DNA of 64,000 nt from Lentzea terrae (GCF_003265345.1 NZ_QFWW01000030.1:310001-374000), one strand, 5' to 3'; shown: positions 27,823-36,717, counted from the stretch's first letter. The notes: generated from the letters alone by a model not told the origin. Numbers and translations: made by a program.

Positions 27823-28722
27823 GTGTCGCTCAGCCGTCGCACACTTCTGCTAGGGGCAACCCTCGGCTTGGCGGGGTGCACCCCGCACAAGGTCGAGGCA
27901 CCCCCGGAGCTGGTGCTCGCCACCGGGCCGGACGGTGCGGTGTTCCGCGAGGTCGGCGGCGCGCTGGCGGAGGCGCTCGCCGAGCAGCTGCCGGGCACGA
28001 AGGTCATCCCGCTGCCCACCGCCGCATCGGTCGAGAACCTCCGGTTGCTCAAGTCCGGTGAGGCCCAGCTCGCGCTGTCCTCTTTGGACCCCATCGACAA
28101 CCCGGAGCGCATGCGTGCGGTCGGGCGGCTCTACGACAGCTTCATGCAGATCGCGGTGCCGGCGGTCTCGCCGATCTCGCGGTTCCGCGACCTGGCCGGC
28201 AAGCGGATCTCCTTGGGGCCCACGGGTTCTGGTACCGAGTTCACGGCCACCCGGATGCTGAACCACTTCGGTGTGTCCGCTTTGGACGAACGGATGGCGC
28301 ACGCGGAGGCGTCCCGCCGGGTGGCCGAGGGGTCGCTGGACGGAATGCTGGCGCTGACCGGCATCCCGACGTCCGCGATCACCGCGCTGAAGGGCAACGT
28401 GCGGCTGATCGACATCGGGGAGGAGGCGGCCGAGTTCGCCGACACGTTCAAGGGCCCGTACATCCCGGCGACGATCCCAGGCAAGACCTACGAGGCGCTG
28501 CCGTCGAACAAGACGTTCGCGGTGCCGAACCTGCTGCTGGCGCACGAGTCGCTGAGCGCCGACGTCGTCGAGGTCGTGACCCGCACGGTGTTCACCGAGA
28601 CCGCGCGGATCGTGGAAGGCCACCCGGAGGCGGCGCGGATCAACGTGCGCACCGGCATCGCGACCGGCCTGGTGCCGCTGCACGACGGTGCCGCGCGCTG
28701 GTTCCGGTCCGTCAAGCGCTGA
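27823..28722 (+). CDS. TAXI-family solute-binding lipoprotein
   Basis: 299 residues. The N-terminus SRRTLLLGATLGLAGC combines a twin-arginine-like pair with a lipobox (Cys about 18). The rest is a TAXI/TRAP binding fold (LATGPDGAVFREVGGALAEAL; LGPTGSGTEFTATRMLNHFG; IPATIPGKTYE). Some TAXI proteins bind glutamate (Thermus TTHA1157). No TRAP permease genes are present, so this is not a self-contained transporter. It is convergent with a histidine kinase gene (11-bp overlap) and divergent from the symporter gene, which suggests it presents glutamate or a related acid to the kinase. Confidence 0.85.
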   Translation: MSLSRRTLLLGATLGLAGCTPHKVEAPPELVLATGPDGAVFREVGGALAEALAEQLPGTKVIPLPTAASVENLRLLKSGEAQLALSSLDPIDNPERMRAVGRLYDSFMQIAVPAVSPISRFRDLAGKRISLGPTGSGTEFTATRMLNHFGVSALDERMAHAEASRRVAEGSLDGMLALTGIPTSAITALKGNVRLIDIGEEAAEFADTFKGPYIPATIPGKTYEALPSNKTFAVPNLLLAHESLSADVVEVVTRTVFTETARIVEGHPEAARINVRTGIATGLVPLHDGAARWFRSVKR

Positions 28723-30061
28723 GGGCGACCTTCACGTCCAGGCCAGGCCCGGCGTCGTGCAGGCTGAGCTCGCCGCCCGCCGACTCGATGAGCTCGGCGC
28801 AGATCGCGAGCCCGAGCCCGGTACCTGCGACGTTCTGGTGCTTGGTGGCCCGCCAGAACCGCTGCAGCGCCAGCTCCCGTTCCTCGTCGCTCAGGCCGTC
28901 GCCGTTGTCGATGACGTGCAGCTCGCCGGCCTTGCCGGTGATCCGGACCTCGGTGGCGTTGGCGAGCCGGATCGCGTTGCTGACCAGTTCGTCGAGCACG
29001 CTGCCGAGCCCGCCGGGCGGTTCCTGCATGGTGAGGCCGGCCGGCACGTCGATCTCCAGCTCGACCCCCGAGCGGATGGCGAGCGCCTGCCAGGCGGGTG
29101 TGTGGGTCGCGAGCAGCTGGTCGATCTCGACGGGCTCGGTCTTGCGCGCGCTGTCGAGGCGGGTGGCGGCGAGCAACGTGTCGAGCACGCGACCCATCTC
29201 CTCCGCCTCCTCGACGGCGATCTGGTGCGCCTCCTGAGCGTGTTCGCCCTCGACGTGCGGCGCGAGGTTGTCGACCGCGAGCCGGAGACTGGCCAGCGGG
29301 TTGCGCAGCTGGTGCGACGCGTCGGCGACGAACGCCTTCTGCCTGTTCAGAGCCCTGCCGACGACGTCGACCATGGTGTTGAAGCTCTTCGCGAGCCGAC
29401 GCAGCTCCGGCGGCCCGCCGACCTCGTCCGCCCGCACGTCGAGGTTGCCGGCGGCGACCGCGGCGGTGGCCTCGTCGAGCCTGCTGACCGGCCGCAGCAC
29501 CCACCGCGACATCGGCCACGCGGCCGCGACCACGGCCAGCATCGGTGCGAGCCCGGCCAGCGCCATCAGCCCCCACTGACGCAGCACCTCGGCCCGCAAC
29601 GCCCCCGTCGACGAGATCGAGACGACCGCGGCCACGGCCTCGCTGTCCCTGCCGACCGGTTCGACGACGACCATCGGGCCCGTGCGCCACGGCCAGGCCG
29701 CGTAGGCGACGTCCGGCTGGATGCCGTTGAGCGCCGCGTTGAGGACCGTTTCGACCTCGGGGTCGATGGTCGGGTTGAACCCCTGGCGCGAGGTCAGCAG
29801 CACCCGCTTGTCCGCGCTGACCAGGGCGACCGGGATGTCGAAGAGCTGGTCGTAGCGCTGGATCTCGTGATCGAGCGGGAGCAGCCGGTCGGACTGCAGC
29901 GCGCTCTCCGCCAGCGACGCGAACCGCCGCGCGTCGCCGAGGCGGTCGAGGTAGGTGGTCTGGGTTTCGCGTTGCACCACCGCGGACGCCAGCGGGATGC
30001 CGAGCGCCGCGACCAGGGCGACGAGCAGCGGAACGGTGATGGCGAGCAGGCGGCGGAGCAT
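28712..30061 (-). CDS. sensor histidine kinase
   Basis: 449 residues. There are two membrane helices (about 5-28 and 165-190) flanking an extracytoplasmic sensor. A HAMP linker (WVLRPVSRLDEATAAVAAGNL), a HisKA dimerisation domain with the phospho-acceptor H250 in FVADASHQLRNPL, and an HATPase_c domain with N-box (LDELVSNAIRLAN), G1 (VIDNGDGL) and G2 (GTGLGLAI) follow. No response regulator is adjacent. The OmpR-type regulator at 33790-34452, same strand, is the probable partner, separated by an apparent insertion. Its likely stimulus comes through the convergent TAXI binding protein. Confidence 0.92.
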   Translation of the reverse strand: MLRRLLAITVPLLVALVAALGIPLASAVVQRETQTTYLDRLGDARRFASLAESALQSDRLLPLDHEIQRYDQLFDIPVALVSADKRVLLTSRQGFNPTIDPEVETVLNAALNGIQPDVAYAAWPWRTGPMVVVEPVGRDSEAVAAVVSISSTGALRAEVLRQWGLMALAGLAPMLAVVAAAWPMSRWVLRPVSRLDEATAAVAAGNLDVRADEVGGPPELRRLAKSFNTMVDVVGRALNRQKAFVADASHQLRNPLASLRLAVDNLAPHVEGEHAQEAHQIAVEEAEEMGRVLDTLLAATRLDSARKTEPVEIDQLLATHTPAWQALAIRSGVELEIDVPAGLTMQEPPGGLGSVLDELVSNAIRLANATEVRITGKAGELHVIDNGDGLSDEERELALQRFWRATKHQNVAGTGLGLAICAELIESAGGELSLHDAGPGLDVKVALSA

Positions 30062-30124
30062 TGCACCATCATCGACGATCGAACAGGTTTCACCATGTGT
30101 GCCACTAACCTCACTCCGCGTGCC

Positions 30125-30130
30125 TAAGAT
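30125..30130 (+). promoter_or_regulatory. putative -10 box of the kinase gene
   Basis: TAAGAT ends 8 nt before the GTG start at 30139 and no ribosome binding site is visible, pointing to a leaderless transcript. Confidence 0.4.
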
Positions 30131-30138
30131 TCGCCGGT

Positions 30139-31803
30139 GTGCGCAGCGGCGACGTGATCGCGGGCAGGTATCGGTTGGCAGAACCGATCGGCCGGGGCGG
30201 CATGGGTGTCGTCTGGAAAGCCGACGACCTCGAACTGCGCCGCACGGTCGCGCTCAAGGCGGGCGACGCCGAGCAGGTTCGCCGCGAGGCCAGGATCGGG
30301 GCGGGACTGCGGCATCCGAACGTCATCGCCGTCCACGACATCGTGGAGGACGACGGGAAGCGCTGGCTCGTGCTGGAGTACCTGCCCTCCCGCAGCCTCG
30401 CCGAGATCCTGCGGACGGCGGGCCCGGTGCCGCCGGAACGCGTGGCCCGGATCGGTGCCCAGATCGCCGACGCGCTGGTGGCGATGCACGAGGAAGGCGT
30501 GGTGCACCGCGACATCACGCCGGGCAACGTGCTCGTCACCGATGACGGGACCGCCAAACTCACCGACCTGGGCATCGCGACGTGGGCCAACGTCACCGTG
30601 ACCGGAGCCGAGTCGATGGCGGGGACCAGCGGTTACATGGCGCCTGAGGTGGTTCGGGGAGAGATCGCGGCCCCGGAGTCCGACGTCTACTCGCTGGGCG
30701 CCACGTTGTCGGCAGCGGTCGAGGGCGCACCCGGCGGTGCAGAACTGCGGGCCGTGCTCGCCGATCTCACCCGTGCCGAACCCACCGAACGCCCGTCCGC
30801 CACGGCGGCCGCACAACTGCTGCGCGACGTCGGCGGTGGCGCGCCTGCGAGGCCGCACCGGGCGATCATCGCGACCGGTGCCGTGCTGATCGTGGTGCTG
30901 CTGGTCGTGGTCGCCGGGCTGCTGTTGAAGTCGTCCGGCACCGAGCAGGACTCCGCGGGCACGTTCGTGGGTGACCCGAAGACCGCGGATCCGTGCGGGC
31001 TCGTCGATCTGAACAAGCTCAAAGCCTTCGGTGACGACGCTCGGATGGACGACGTCGGGCAGTTCAACGAATGCGTTGCCCACGTGAGCCTGCGCGAGCA
31101 CGGCAGCGTCGAGATGGATGTCCGGGTCTGGCTGGTGACGGGCCCGGATCACGACTCCTTCGAGAAGAAGTACCTGCCGCCGTACCAAAGCCACCACGTG
31201 CAACGGGAAGAGCTGAACGGTGACCAGTGCCGGCGGATCGTCTTCCTCCCGGCACCGTATCGGGTGGTGATCTCCGCGTGGCAGAACCAGCAGCGGGAGA
31301 TGCTGTGCCAGGCAGCGGAGGCGATGGCCGAAGGCGTCGTCGACGTCTACCAGCGCGGGCGGCTGCTCCGGCGCGCCGCGCCGGCACCGGAGTCGCTGGC
31401 CGACCGCAAAGCCTGCGACCTGCTCACCACCGCCGAGCTCGCGGAACCCCTCGCCTCCCAGGAAGTGGTGGCAGAGCCGGGATTCGCCGACTGGGAGTGC
31501 TACTGGATCACCCCGGAGGCTGATCCGGCGGTGCAGATCACCTTCATGGACAACGGGCCGGTCGAGCCAGAAGACGGCCGGCCTCGCCGGTTCGCGGACC
31601 GGGAAGGACTGCTGAAGGCCGAAGGCGGCGGGAAGAACAAGTGCTTGGCCGCCATCATCTTCCGCAGGTACTTCGACGACGGGCACGAACGGACCGAACG
31701 CGTCGAGATCGTCTGGCGCAGCGACGAACAGACCTCGGACGCGCGGTGCGCGGGAGCGACCAGGCTGGCCGAGATCATCGGGAAGAAGCTCCCGGTCCGT
31801 TGA
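30139..31803 (+). CDS. receptor-type serine/threonine protein kinase
   Basis: 554 residues. It has an N-terminal Hanks-type kinase domain of ~230 residues: glycine loop GRGGMGVVW (18-26), K40, catalytic loop HRDITPGNVL (D125), metal-binding DLG at D143 in place of the usual DFG, and GTSGYMAPE. A single membrane helix lies at about 242-263, then an extracytoplasmic domain of ~290 residues. That domain contains two related cysteine-containing halves (each with DPCGLVDLN-like and CDLLTTAEL-like openings), as in DUF3558-type lipoprotein folds. The outer part would sense a ligand. The domain after the helix lacks PASTA repeats, so this is not a PknB-type peptidoglycan sensor. Confidence 0.9.
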   Translation: MRSGDVIAGRYRLAEPIGRGGMGVVWKADDLELRRTVALKAGDAEQVRREARIGAGLRHPNVIAVHDIVEDDGKRWLVLEYLPSRSLAEILRTAGPVPPERVARIGAQIADALVAMHEEGVVHRDITPGNVLVTDDGTAKLTDLGIATWANVTVTGAESMAGTSGYMAPEVVRGEIAAPESDVYSLGATLSAAVEGAPGGAELRAVLADLTRAEPTERPSATAAAQLLRDVGGGAPARPHRAIIATGAVLIVVLLVVVAGLLLKSSGTEQDSAGTFVGDPKTADPCGLVDLNKLKAFGDDARMDDVGQFNECVAHVSLREHGSVEMDVRVWLVTGPDHDSFEKKYLPPYQSHHVQREELNGDQCRRIVFLPAPYRVVISAWQNQQREMLCQAAEAMAEGVVDVYQRGRLLRRAAPAPESLADRKACDLLTTAELAEPLASQEVVAEPGFADWECYWITPEADPAVQITFMDNGPVEPEDGRPRRFADREGLLKAEGGGKNKCLAAIIFRRYFDDGHERTERVEIVWRSDEQTSDARCAGATRLAEIIGKKLPVR

Positions 31804-31821
31804 GGGACAACGGACCGGGAG
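31789..31821. terminator. bidirectional terminator over the kinase stop codon
   Basis: CTCCCGGTCCGTT (31789-31801) and AACGGACCGGGAG (31809-31821), perfect 13-bp arms with a 7-nt loop. The kinase stop codon is inside the hairpin, between convergent genes. Confidence 0.7.
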
Positions 31822-31828
31822 AGCTTCG

Positions 31829-33718
31829 TCAGCTGTGCGTCACGGTCACGCCGTAGACGACCACTTCGCCGTAGTTGCTGTCCGCGCACGGCGAGGCGTT
31901 CCCGCAGTTCGCCTGGGTGTACGCACCGGCCTTGAAGTACCCGCCGCTGAAGGACTTCGAGCGCGTGTCCTTGAGGACCCCGTTGTAGTAGGCCCGGATC
32001 TTGCCTTCGCTCGCCTCGAACTTCACCTGGAACCGGGTGCCGGGCTCGTAGTCGTCGGCGATCAGCTTGTACTGCGTGTTGTCCTCATCGGTCAGGTAGA
32101 GCTTCCTGCCGACGAGCCGGAAGACGGTGACGTCGTCGTCCGCGTCGTGGATCTGCCCGGCCACCACCTGCGGCCGGCCCTCCGGCAGCCGGGTGATCGC
32201 CTGGTCGATGACCATCGTGTGGGTGCCGGAGGTCGACGACCAGCTGGCGCGATCCCTGCCACCGTTGGTCATCTCGCGCAGCTCTGACCGCGGGTTCTTG
32301 CTGTTCTCCGTGGTGACCCCGGTGACGGGCGCACGGAACCGGACCGCCTTGCACGCCTCGACGGGTGCAAACCACGGATCCAGCACGTAGTTGCGCAGCC
32401 GTGGCTGGGTGATCTCGAGAGGCTGCCTGCCCTCCCGGTCCGGGTCGTCGACCGGGAGGGTGATCTTCCAGTTCTCCAGGTCGAGTGCCTGTGCCGGGTA
32501 GCGGCAGTCACCGCCAGGAGTCCCGGCACCCAGCACGTCCGTCTCGGTGATGGAGTTCCAGCCGTTGCCGGAGGAGTTGCCGTGGCCGACGATCCGCACG
32601 TACCGGGCCTCGACGTCGGGGATGTCGTAGCTCTCCTGCGCCAGGGTGAGCCTGCTGGTGAGCCCCGCGGCCGCGGCAGTCCAGGTGGTGCCGTCCACCG
32701 ACGTCTCGATGTCGAACCGGGAGGTGCGTCTGTCGCCCTGGTGCCACGCGATGGCGAGCCCGCCGACGTTCTTCGTGGCACCGAGGTCGTACCGGATCCA
32801 CTGGCCTTCGCCGTGTGCCGACCAGCGGGTCGCGAGGTTGTTGTCCACGGTGTTCGCCGGAACGTTCCCGTCGTCGCTGAGCGCCGTCACCTCGGTGACC
32901 GGCAGGCCGTCGGCGGGCGGCGGCGTCGTCCTGGGTGGCGCGACCTGCTGGTAACTGCCGCTCGCGTCCGCGATGCGCAGTTCGTCGTGGTACATGACGC
33001 GGTTGGTCGTGTCCGACTGCTGGTCCTTCCACGGCCACTTGTAGATGCCGATCTTCATGTAGGCGCGCGGGTCGCGGTAGGAGTTCTTGCCGGTCTTGTG
33101 CTCGAAACCGGGGACGGGCACGCCGTCCTTCCAGATCTCCAGCAGACCGTCGCTGCCTGCGGACCAGCGGACGTGGACGACCCAGTCCGTCCACCGGCCC
33201 ACCTGGTAGGCCCCGACGGGGGTGTCCTTCTCGCTGTCCTCCCAGTTCTGGCTGATCCGCCAGTTGCCGCCCTGCGTCTCGATCGCCAGCGGCGGCGAGC
33301 CGGTGTTCAAGGTGTGGTGCCACTGGGTGACGATGTCCGCGGCCCGGTCGGCTTTCCAGGACTCGGGGAGGTAGATGCTGAAGCCGTACCAGCGTTCCCC
33401 GCCCAGCTCGTCGCCCGCCAGCTCGGCACGGGGTCCGTCCTGCGGGCCCGGGTTGTTCCTGTCCAGCTCGAACCGGACCGCGCTGGCTCCTGCCCGGACG
33501 GGTTCGGGCGACCGCGCGATCGAGGCCTGTGGCCGGCCGCCCGGGTTGCGCAGGTCCGCGTCGTACTGCGCTTCCCAACCCGGTGGTGGCTCTGCGGGAA
33601 TTCGTTGCTGCGCCGTGCTTTCCCAGTCCAACGTGTGCTGCACCGCCGCTTGCACCGGAGTCGCACCCAGTGCGGCGCAGAAGACGGCGAGCGCGACGAC
33701 TGATCTGCTCGATTTCAT
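31829..33718 (-). CDS. secreted polysaccharide lyase with two different lyase domains and a CBM32-like module
   Basis: 629 residues with a signal peptide (1-25, A-Q-A cleavage). Residues ~27-245 resemble the heparin-lyase-I/glucuronan-lyase jelly-roll (SAVRFELDRNNPGPQDGPRA; WYGFSIYLPESW; IVTQWHHT; WVVHVRWS). Residues ~270-400 are an F5/8 type C (discoidin, CBM32-like) binding module. Residues ~410-629 are a PL7 alginate-lyase domain with all three hallmark motifs: RSELRE (~477), QIH (~522) and YFKAGAYTQ (~594). QIH is usually linked to guluronate-containing substrates. The enzyme probably degrades uronic-acid polymers outside the cell. Two catalytic families on one chain, joined by a binding module, is unusual. 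Start ATG at 33718; GAGAAG lies just upstream. Confidence 0.85.
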   Translation of the reverse strand: MKSSRSVVALAVFCAALGATPVQAAVQHTLDWESTAQQRIPAEPPPGWEAQYDADLRNPGGRPQASIARSPEPVRAGASAVRFELDRNNPGPQDGPRAELAGDELGGERWYGFSIYLPESWKADRAADIVTQWHHTLNTGSPPLAIETQGGNWRISQNWEDSEKDTPVGAYQVGRWTDWVVHVRWSAGSDGLLEIWKDGVPVPGFEHKTGKNSYRDPRAYMKIGIYKWPWKDQQSDTTNRVMYHDELRIADASGSYQQVAPPRTTPPPADGLPVTEVTALSDDGNVPANTVDNNLATRWSAHGEGQWIRYDLGATKNVGGLAIAWHQGDRRTSRFDIETSVDGTTWTAAAAGLTSRLTLAQESYDIPDVEARYVRIVGHGNSSGNGWNSITETDVLGAGTPGGDCRYPAQALDLENWKITLPVDDPDREGRQPLEITQPRLRNYVLDPWFAPVEACKAVRFRAPVTGVTTENSKNPRSELREMTNGGRDRASWSSTSGTHTMVIDQAITRLPEGRPQVVAGQIHDADDDVTVFRLVGRKLYLTDEDNTQYKLIADDYEPGTRFQVKFEASEGKIRAYYNGVLKDTRSKSFSGGYFKAGAYTQANCGNASPCADSNYGEVVVYGVTVTHS

Positions 33719-33789
33719 CGGCTTCTCATTCACGAGATGGTCACTGACGCGTTCGGACCGTAACCACGCGTTGAGGGACCTCTCCCGCG

Positions 33790-34452
33790 TCAGACCGCGA
33801 GGCGGTAGCCGACCCCTCTGACCGTCTCGATCTTGATGTGCCCGCCGAGCTTGCCGCGCAACGCCGCGATGTGCGTGTCGAGCGTGCGCGACGGCGCCTC
33901 CCAGTGCGCCTGCCACACCTGGTCGACGATGAAGTCGCGGCTCACCACCTCACCGGCCCTGGTCGCGAGCAGGGCGAGGAGGTCGAACTCCTTGCGGGTC
34001 AACGAAAGCGGCGTGCCGGCCAGCGTGACGGCGCGGGTCGACGTGGAGAGCTGCAGCTCGCCGACCTGGATCGGCGCGTCGTTCTCCGGGCCGGCGCGGT
34101 GGGTGCGGGTGCGGCGCAGCACCGCCTCGATGCGGGCGAGCAGCTCCGACGTGCCGAACGGCTTCACCACGTAGTCGTCGGCGCCCGCGCGCAGCCCGAG
34201 CACGCGTTCGCGCTCCTCGCCGCGCGCGGTCACCGTGATCACCGCGGTGCCCGGACGGTGCCGCAGCTCGCGCAGCACGTCCAGGCCGTCGCCGTCGGGC
34301 AGGCCGAGGTCGAGCAGCACCACGTCGGCCGGCGCGGCCCGGAGCGCGTCCGCGGCCGTGGCCACCCGGTGCACCTCGTAGCCGGCGTGCCGCAGTGCGG
34401 TCAGCAGGCCTCTGGCCACCCGGTCGTCATCTTCGACGACGAGCACGCGCAC
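33790..34452 (-). CDS. OmpR-family response regulator
   Basis: 220 residues. The receiver domain has acidic residues E7-D8-D9, the phospho-acceptor D48 (DVVLLDLGLPDGDGLDVL) and K in YVVKPFG. A winged-helix DNA-binding domain of the OmpR/PhoB type follows (KEFDLLALLATRAGEVVSRDFIVDQVW; TLDTHIAALRGKLG; IETVRGVGYRL). Its start lies 3 bp after the lgt stop, so it is co-transcribed with lgt. The likely partner kinase is at 28712-30061 on the same strand; between them are the lyase and kinase genes. Confidence 0.92.
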   Translation of the reverse strand: MRVLVVEDDDRVARGLLTALRHAGYEVHRVATAADALRAAPADVVLLDLGLPDGDGLDVLRELRHRPGTAVITVTARGEERERVLGLRAGADDYVVKPFGTSELLARIEAVLRRTRTHRAGPENDAPIQVGELQLSTSTRAVTLAGTPLSLTRKEFDLLALLATRAGEVVSRDFIVDQVWQAHWEAPSRTLDTHIAALRGKLGGHIKIETVRGVGYRLAV

Positions 34453-34455
34453 AGA

Positions 34456-35472
34456 TCACTCCGGTTTGACGGTCTCCGGGGAGTTGACGGACTCCTTGGA
34501 GCTCTTCTCGTCCGCTGCAACGTCTTCTTCGGCTTTGGGTTCTTCAGGTGCTGCGACGGGTTCCTCACCGGCGGGCTCGTCGGTGGCGCGCAACGCGGCG
34601 ACGTCCTCGCGCTCACCCCGCGACCTGGCGAGGATGAAGTAGACGACCGCGCCGATGAAGACCAGCCCCGACACGAACACGTTGACGCGCGTGCCGAAGA
34701 TCAGCGTCGCCTCGTCCGTGCGCATCAGCTCGATCCAGAACCGCCCGGCCGTGTAGCCGGCGACGTAGAGCGCGAACACCCGCCCGTGGCCCAGCCGGAA
34801 CTTGCGGTCGGCCCACACGATCAGCAGCGCGACGCCGAGGTTCCACAGCAGCTCGTAGAGGAACGTCGGGTGCACGATCTGGATCGGCGTGTGGTCGCGC
34901 GCCACACCCGCCAGCGCGTCATCGCTGCCGTCCGGCATGACACGGCGGTAGATCTCCAGGCCCCACGGCAACGTCGTGTCACCGCCGTAGAGCTCCTGGT
35001 TGAAGTAGTTGCCGAGCCGGCCGATGGCCTGCGCCACGACGATGCCGGGCGCCAGCGCGTCCGCCATCGCGGGCAGCGGGATGCCCTTGCGGCGGCAGCC
35101 GATCCACGCACCCACCGCGCCCAGGGCGATCGCGCCCCAGATGCCCAGGCCACCGTTCCAGATCTCGAGCGCCGCGAGGGGGTTCTTCCCCGGCCCGAAG
35201 TACTTCTGGTTGTCGGTGATGACGTGGTAGAGCCGCCCGCCGACGAGGCCGAACGGCACCGCCCACACGGCGATGTCGGTCACCTCGCCCTTGATGCCCC
35301 CGCGCGCGACCCAGCGGCGCTCACCCCACCAGATGGCGACGATGATGCCGGCGATGATGCACAGCGCATAAGCCCTGATGGGGAGCGGACCGAGGTACCA
35401 CACGCCTTGGTCGGGGCTCGGGATCGTGGCCAGGATGCCGTTCAACACGTGGCCCACCGTACCGGTGGCCAT
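34456..35472 (-). CDS. lgt: prolipoprotein diacylglyceryl transferase
   Basis: 338 residues. A membrane enzyme that attaches diacylglyceryl from phosphatidylglycerol to the lipobox cysteine of prolipoproteins, the first step of lipoprotein maturation. It has about seven membrane segments, with the Lgt landmarks VGGRLYHVITD, IWNGGLGIWG and the signature AIGRLGNYFNQELYG. A ~50-residue acidic Glu/Ala/Pro-rich cytoplasmic tail (from ~290) is an actinobacterial extension. The window contains several of its likely substrates. In many actinobacteria lgt directly follows trpA; here two unrelated genes intervene. Confidence 0.95.
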   Translation of the reverse strand: MATGTVGHVLNGILATIPSPDQGVWYLGPLPIRAYALCIIAGIIVAIWWGERRWVARGGIKGEVTDIAVWAVPFGLVGGRLYHVITDNQKYFGPGKNPLAALEIWNGGLGIWGAIALGAVGAWIGCRRKGIPLPAMADALAPGIVVAQAIGRLGNYFNQELYGGDTTLPWGLEIYRRVMPDGSDDALAGVARDHTPIQIVHPTFLYELLWNLGVALLIVWADRKFRLGHGRVFALYVAGYTAGRFWIELMRTDEATLIFGTRVNVFVSGLVFIGAVVYFILARSRGEREDVAALRATDEPAGEEPVAAPEEPKAEEDVAADEKSSKESVNSPETVKPE

Positions 35473-35551
35473 GTTCAGGTCTCGTTCGGACGCGCCTTCG
35501 TTAGTGGTTCGCGACCTTCACGGTCAACTTAGGGGGTTCGTGATCGCTGAG

Positions 35552-35564
35552 CCGAGATACTCGG
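35552..35564 (+). promoter_or_regulatory. palindrome over the -10 region of the monooxygenase gene
   Basis: CCGAG-ATA-CTCGG, ending 4 bp before the ATG at 35569. GATACT inside it (35556-35561) fits a -10 for a leaderless transcript, so a repressor here could block initiation. Confidence 0.35.
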
Positions 35565-35568
35565 ACGC

Positions 35569-36717
35569 ATGACGGTCCTGGTGGTCGGCGGCGGTATCGG
35601 TGGCCTGGCTGTGGCGCTCGGGCTGGCGCGTGCCGGGCACCGCGTCACGGTGCTCGAGGCCGCCGCGGTGTTCGAGGAGATCGGCGCGGGCATCCAGGTG
35701 GGTCCCAACGGGTTCCGCATGCTCGACGCTCTGGGCGTGGGGCCGGCGGTGCGCTCACGGGCTGTGCACGTGGACGAACTGCGGCTGCGCTGCGGGGTCT
35801 CCGGCTCGTTGATCTCCCGATTACCGATCGATGCCGGTTTCGTCGACCGCTTCGGCACGTACGCGGTGGTGCACCGCAACGACGTGCTCACGCCGTTGCT
35901 CGACGCCTGCCAGAACGACGAGCGCGTCGACCTGCGGGTCAACAGCGGCGTGGAGGCCTACACGCAGGACTCCTCCGGGGTCACCGCCGTGCTTCGTTCG
36001 GGTGATCTCGTGCATGGGACGGCTCTGATCGGCGCGGACGGGTTGCGGTCGGCGGTGCGGCGGCAGCTCGTCGGTGACGGGGATCCGCGGGTGTCCGGGC
36101 ACACGACCTTCCGCGCCGTCATTCCCGCTGCCGATGTGCCGCGCGACCTGAAGGAGAACGTCGTCACGCTCTGGGCGGGGCCGCGCTACCACGTCGTTTG
36201 GTACGTCATCGCTGGTGGGCGGTACGTGAACCTCGTGGCCACGACCGACAACGGCGCCCCGGACCCGATGACCGGCAAACCAGTCGAGCACGAGGACGTG
36301 GTGCGGCACTTCAGGCCGTTGTGCGACGACGCCGCGCGGATCATGGAACTGGCCGACGAGTGGCGGGCCTGGGTGCTGTGCGATCGCGAGCCGATCACCG
36401 ACTGGCAGGACTCGCGGGTCGTGTTGCTCGGGGACGCCGCCCATCCCGTGCTGCAGTACGCCGCGCAGGGCGCCTGCCAGGCGTTGGAGGACGCCGTGTG
36501 CCTCTCGTCGGTGTTCGATCCGCAGGACGTGGACGGCTCTTTTGCGCGTTATGTCGCAATGCGTAGTGCTCGGACCGCGCGCGTCCACCACGTCTCACGG
36601 TTGATGGGACGGGAGGTTTACCACCCAGCCGGTGACGCCGCCGCGGCCCGTGACGCGATGTTCGCCTCGTGGACCCCGGTTGACCTGCACGAACGACTGG
36701 AGTGGCTCTACGGTTAG
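35569..36717 (+). CDS. FAD-dependent aromatic monooxygenase (3-hydroxybenzoate 6-hydroxylase-like)
   Basis: 382 residues, a class A flavoprotein hydroxylase. It has the FAD Rossmann motif VVGGGIGGLAVALGLARAG near the N-terminus, a DG motif (LIGADGLRSAVRR) and the GD motif GDAAHPVLQYAAQGACQALEDA near residue 290. The layout (LEAAAVFEEIGAGIQVGPN) is closest to salicylate/3-hydroxybenzoate hydroxylases, which use NAD(P)H and O2. The exact substrate cannot be read from the sequence. A TTA leucine codon occurs at residue 85. The stop overlaps by 4 bp the convergent Uma2 gene. It sits, with Uma2, between trpA and lgt, where relatives usually have no genes. Confidence 0.85.
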   Translation: MTVLVVGGGIGGLAVALGLARAGHRVTVLEAAAVFEEIGAGIQVGPNGFRMLDALGVGPAVRSRAVHVDELRLRCGVSGSLISRLPIDAGFVDRFGTYAVVHRNDVLTPLLDACQNDERVDLRVNSGVEAYTQDSSGVTAVLRSGDLVHGTALIGADGLRSAVRRQLVGDGDPRVSGHTTFRAVIPAADVPRDLKENVVTLWAGPRYHVVWYVIAGGRYVNLVATTDNGAPDPMTGKPVEHEDVVRHFRPLCDDAARIMELADEWRAWVLCDREPITDWQDSRVVLLGDAAHPVLQYAAQGACQALEDAVCLSSVFDPQDVDGSFARYVAMRSARTARVHHVSRLMGREVYHPAGDAAAARDAMFASWTPVDLHERLEWLYG

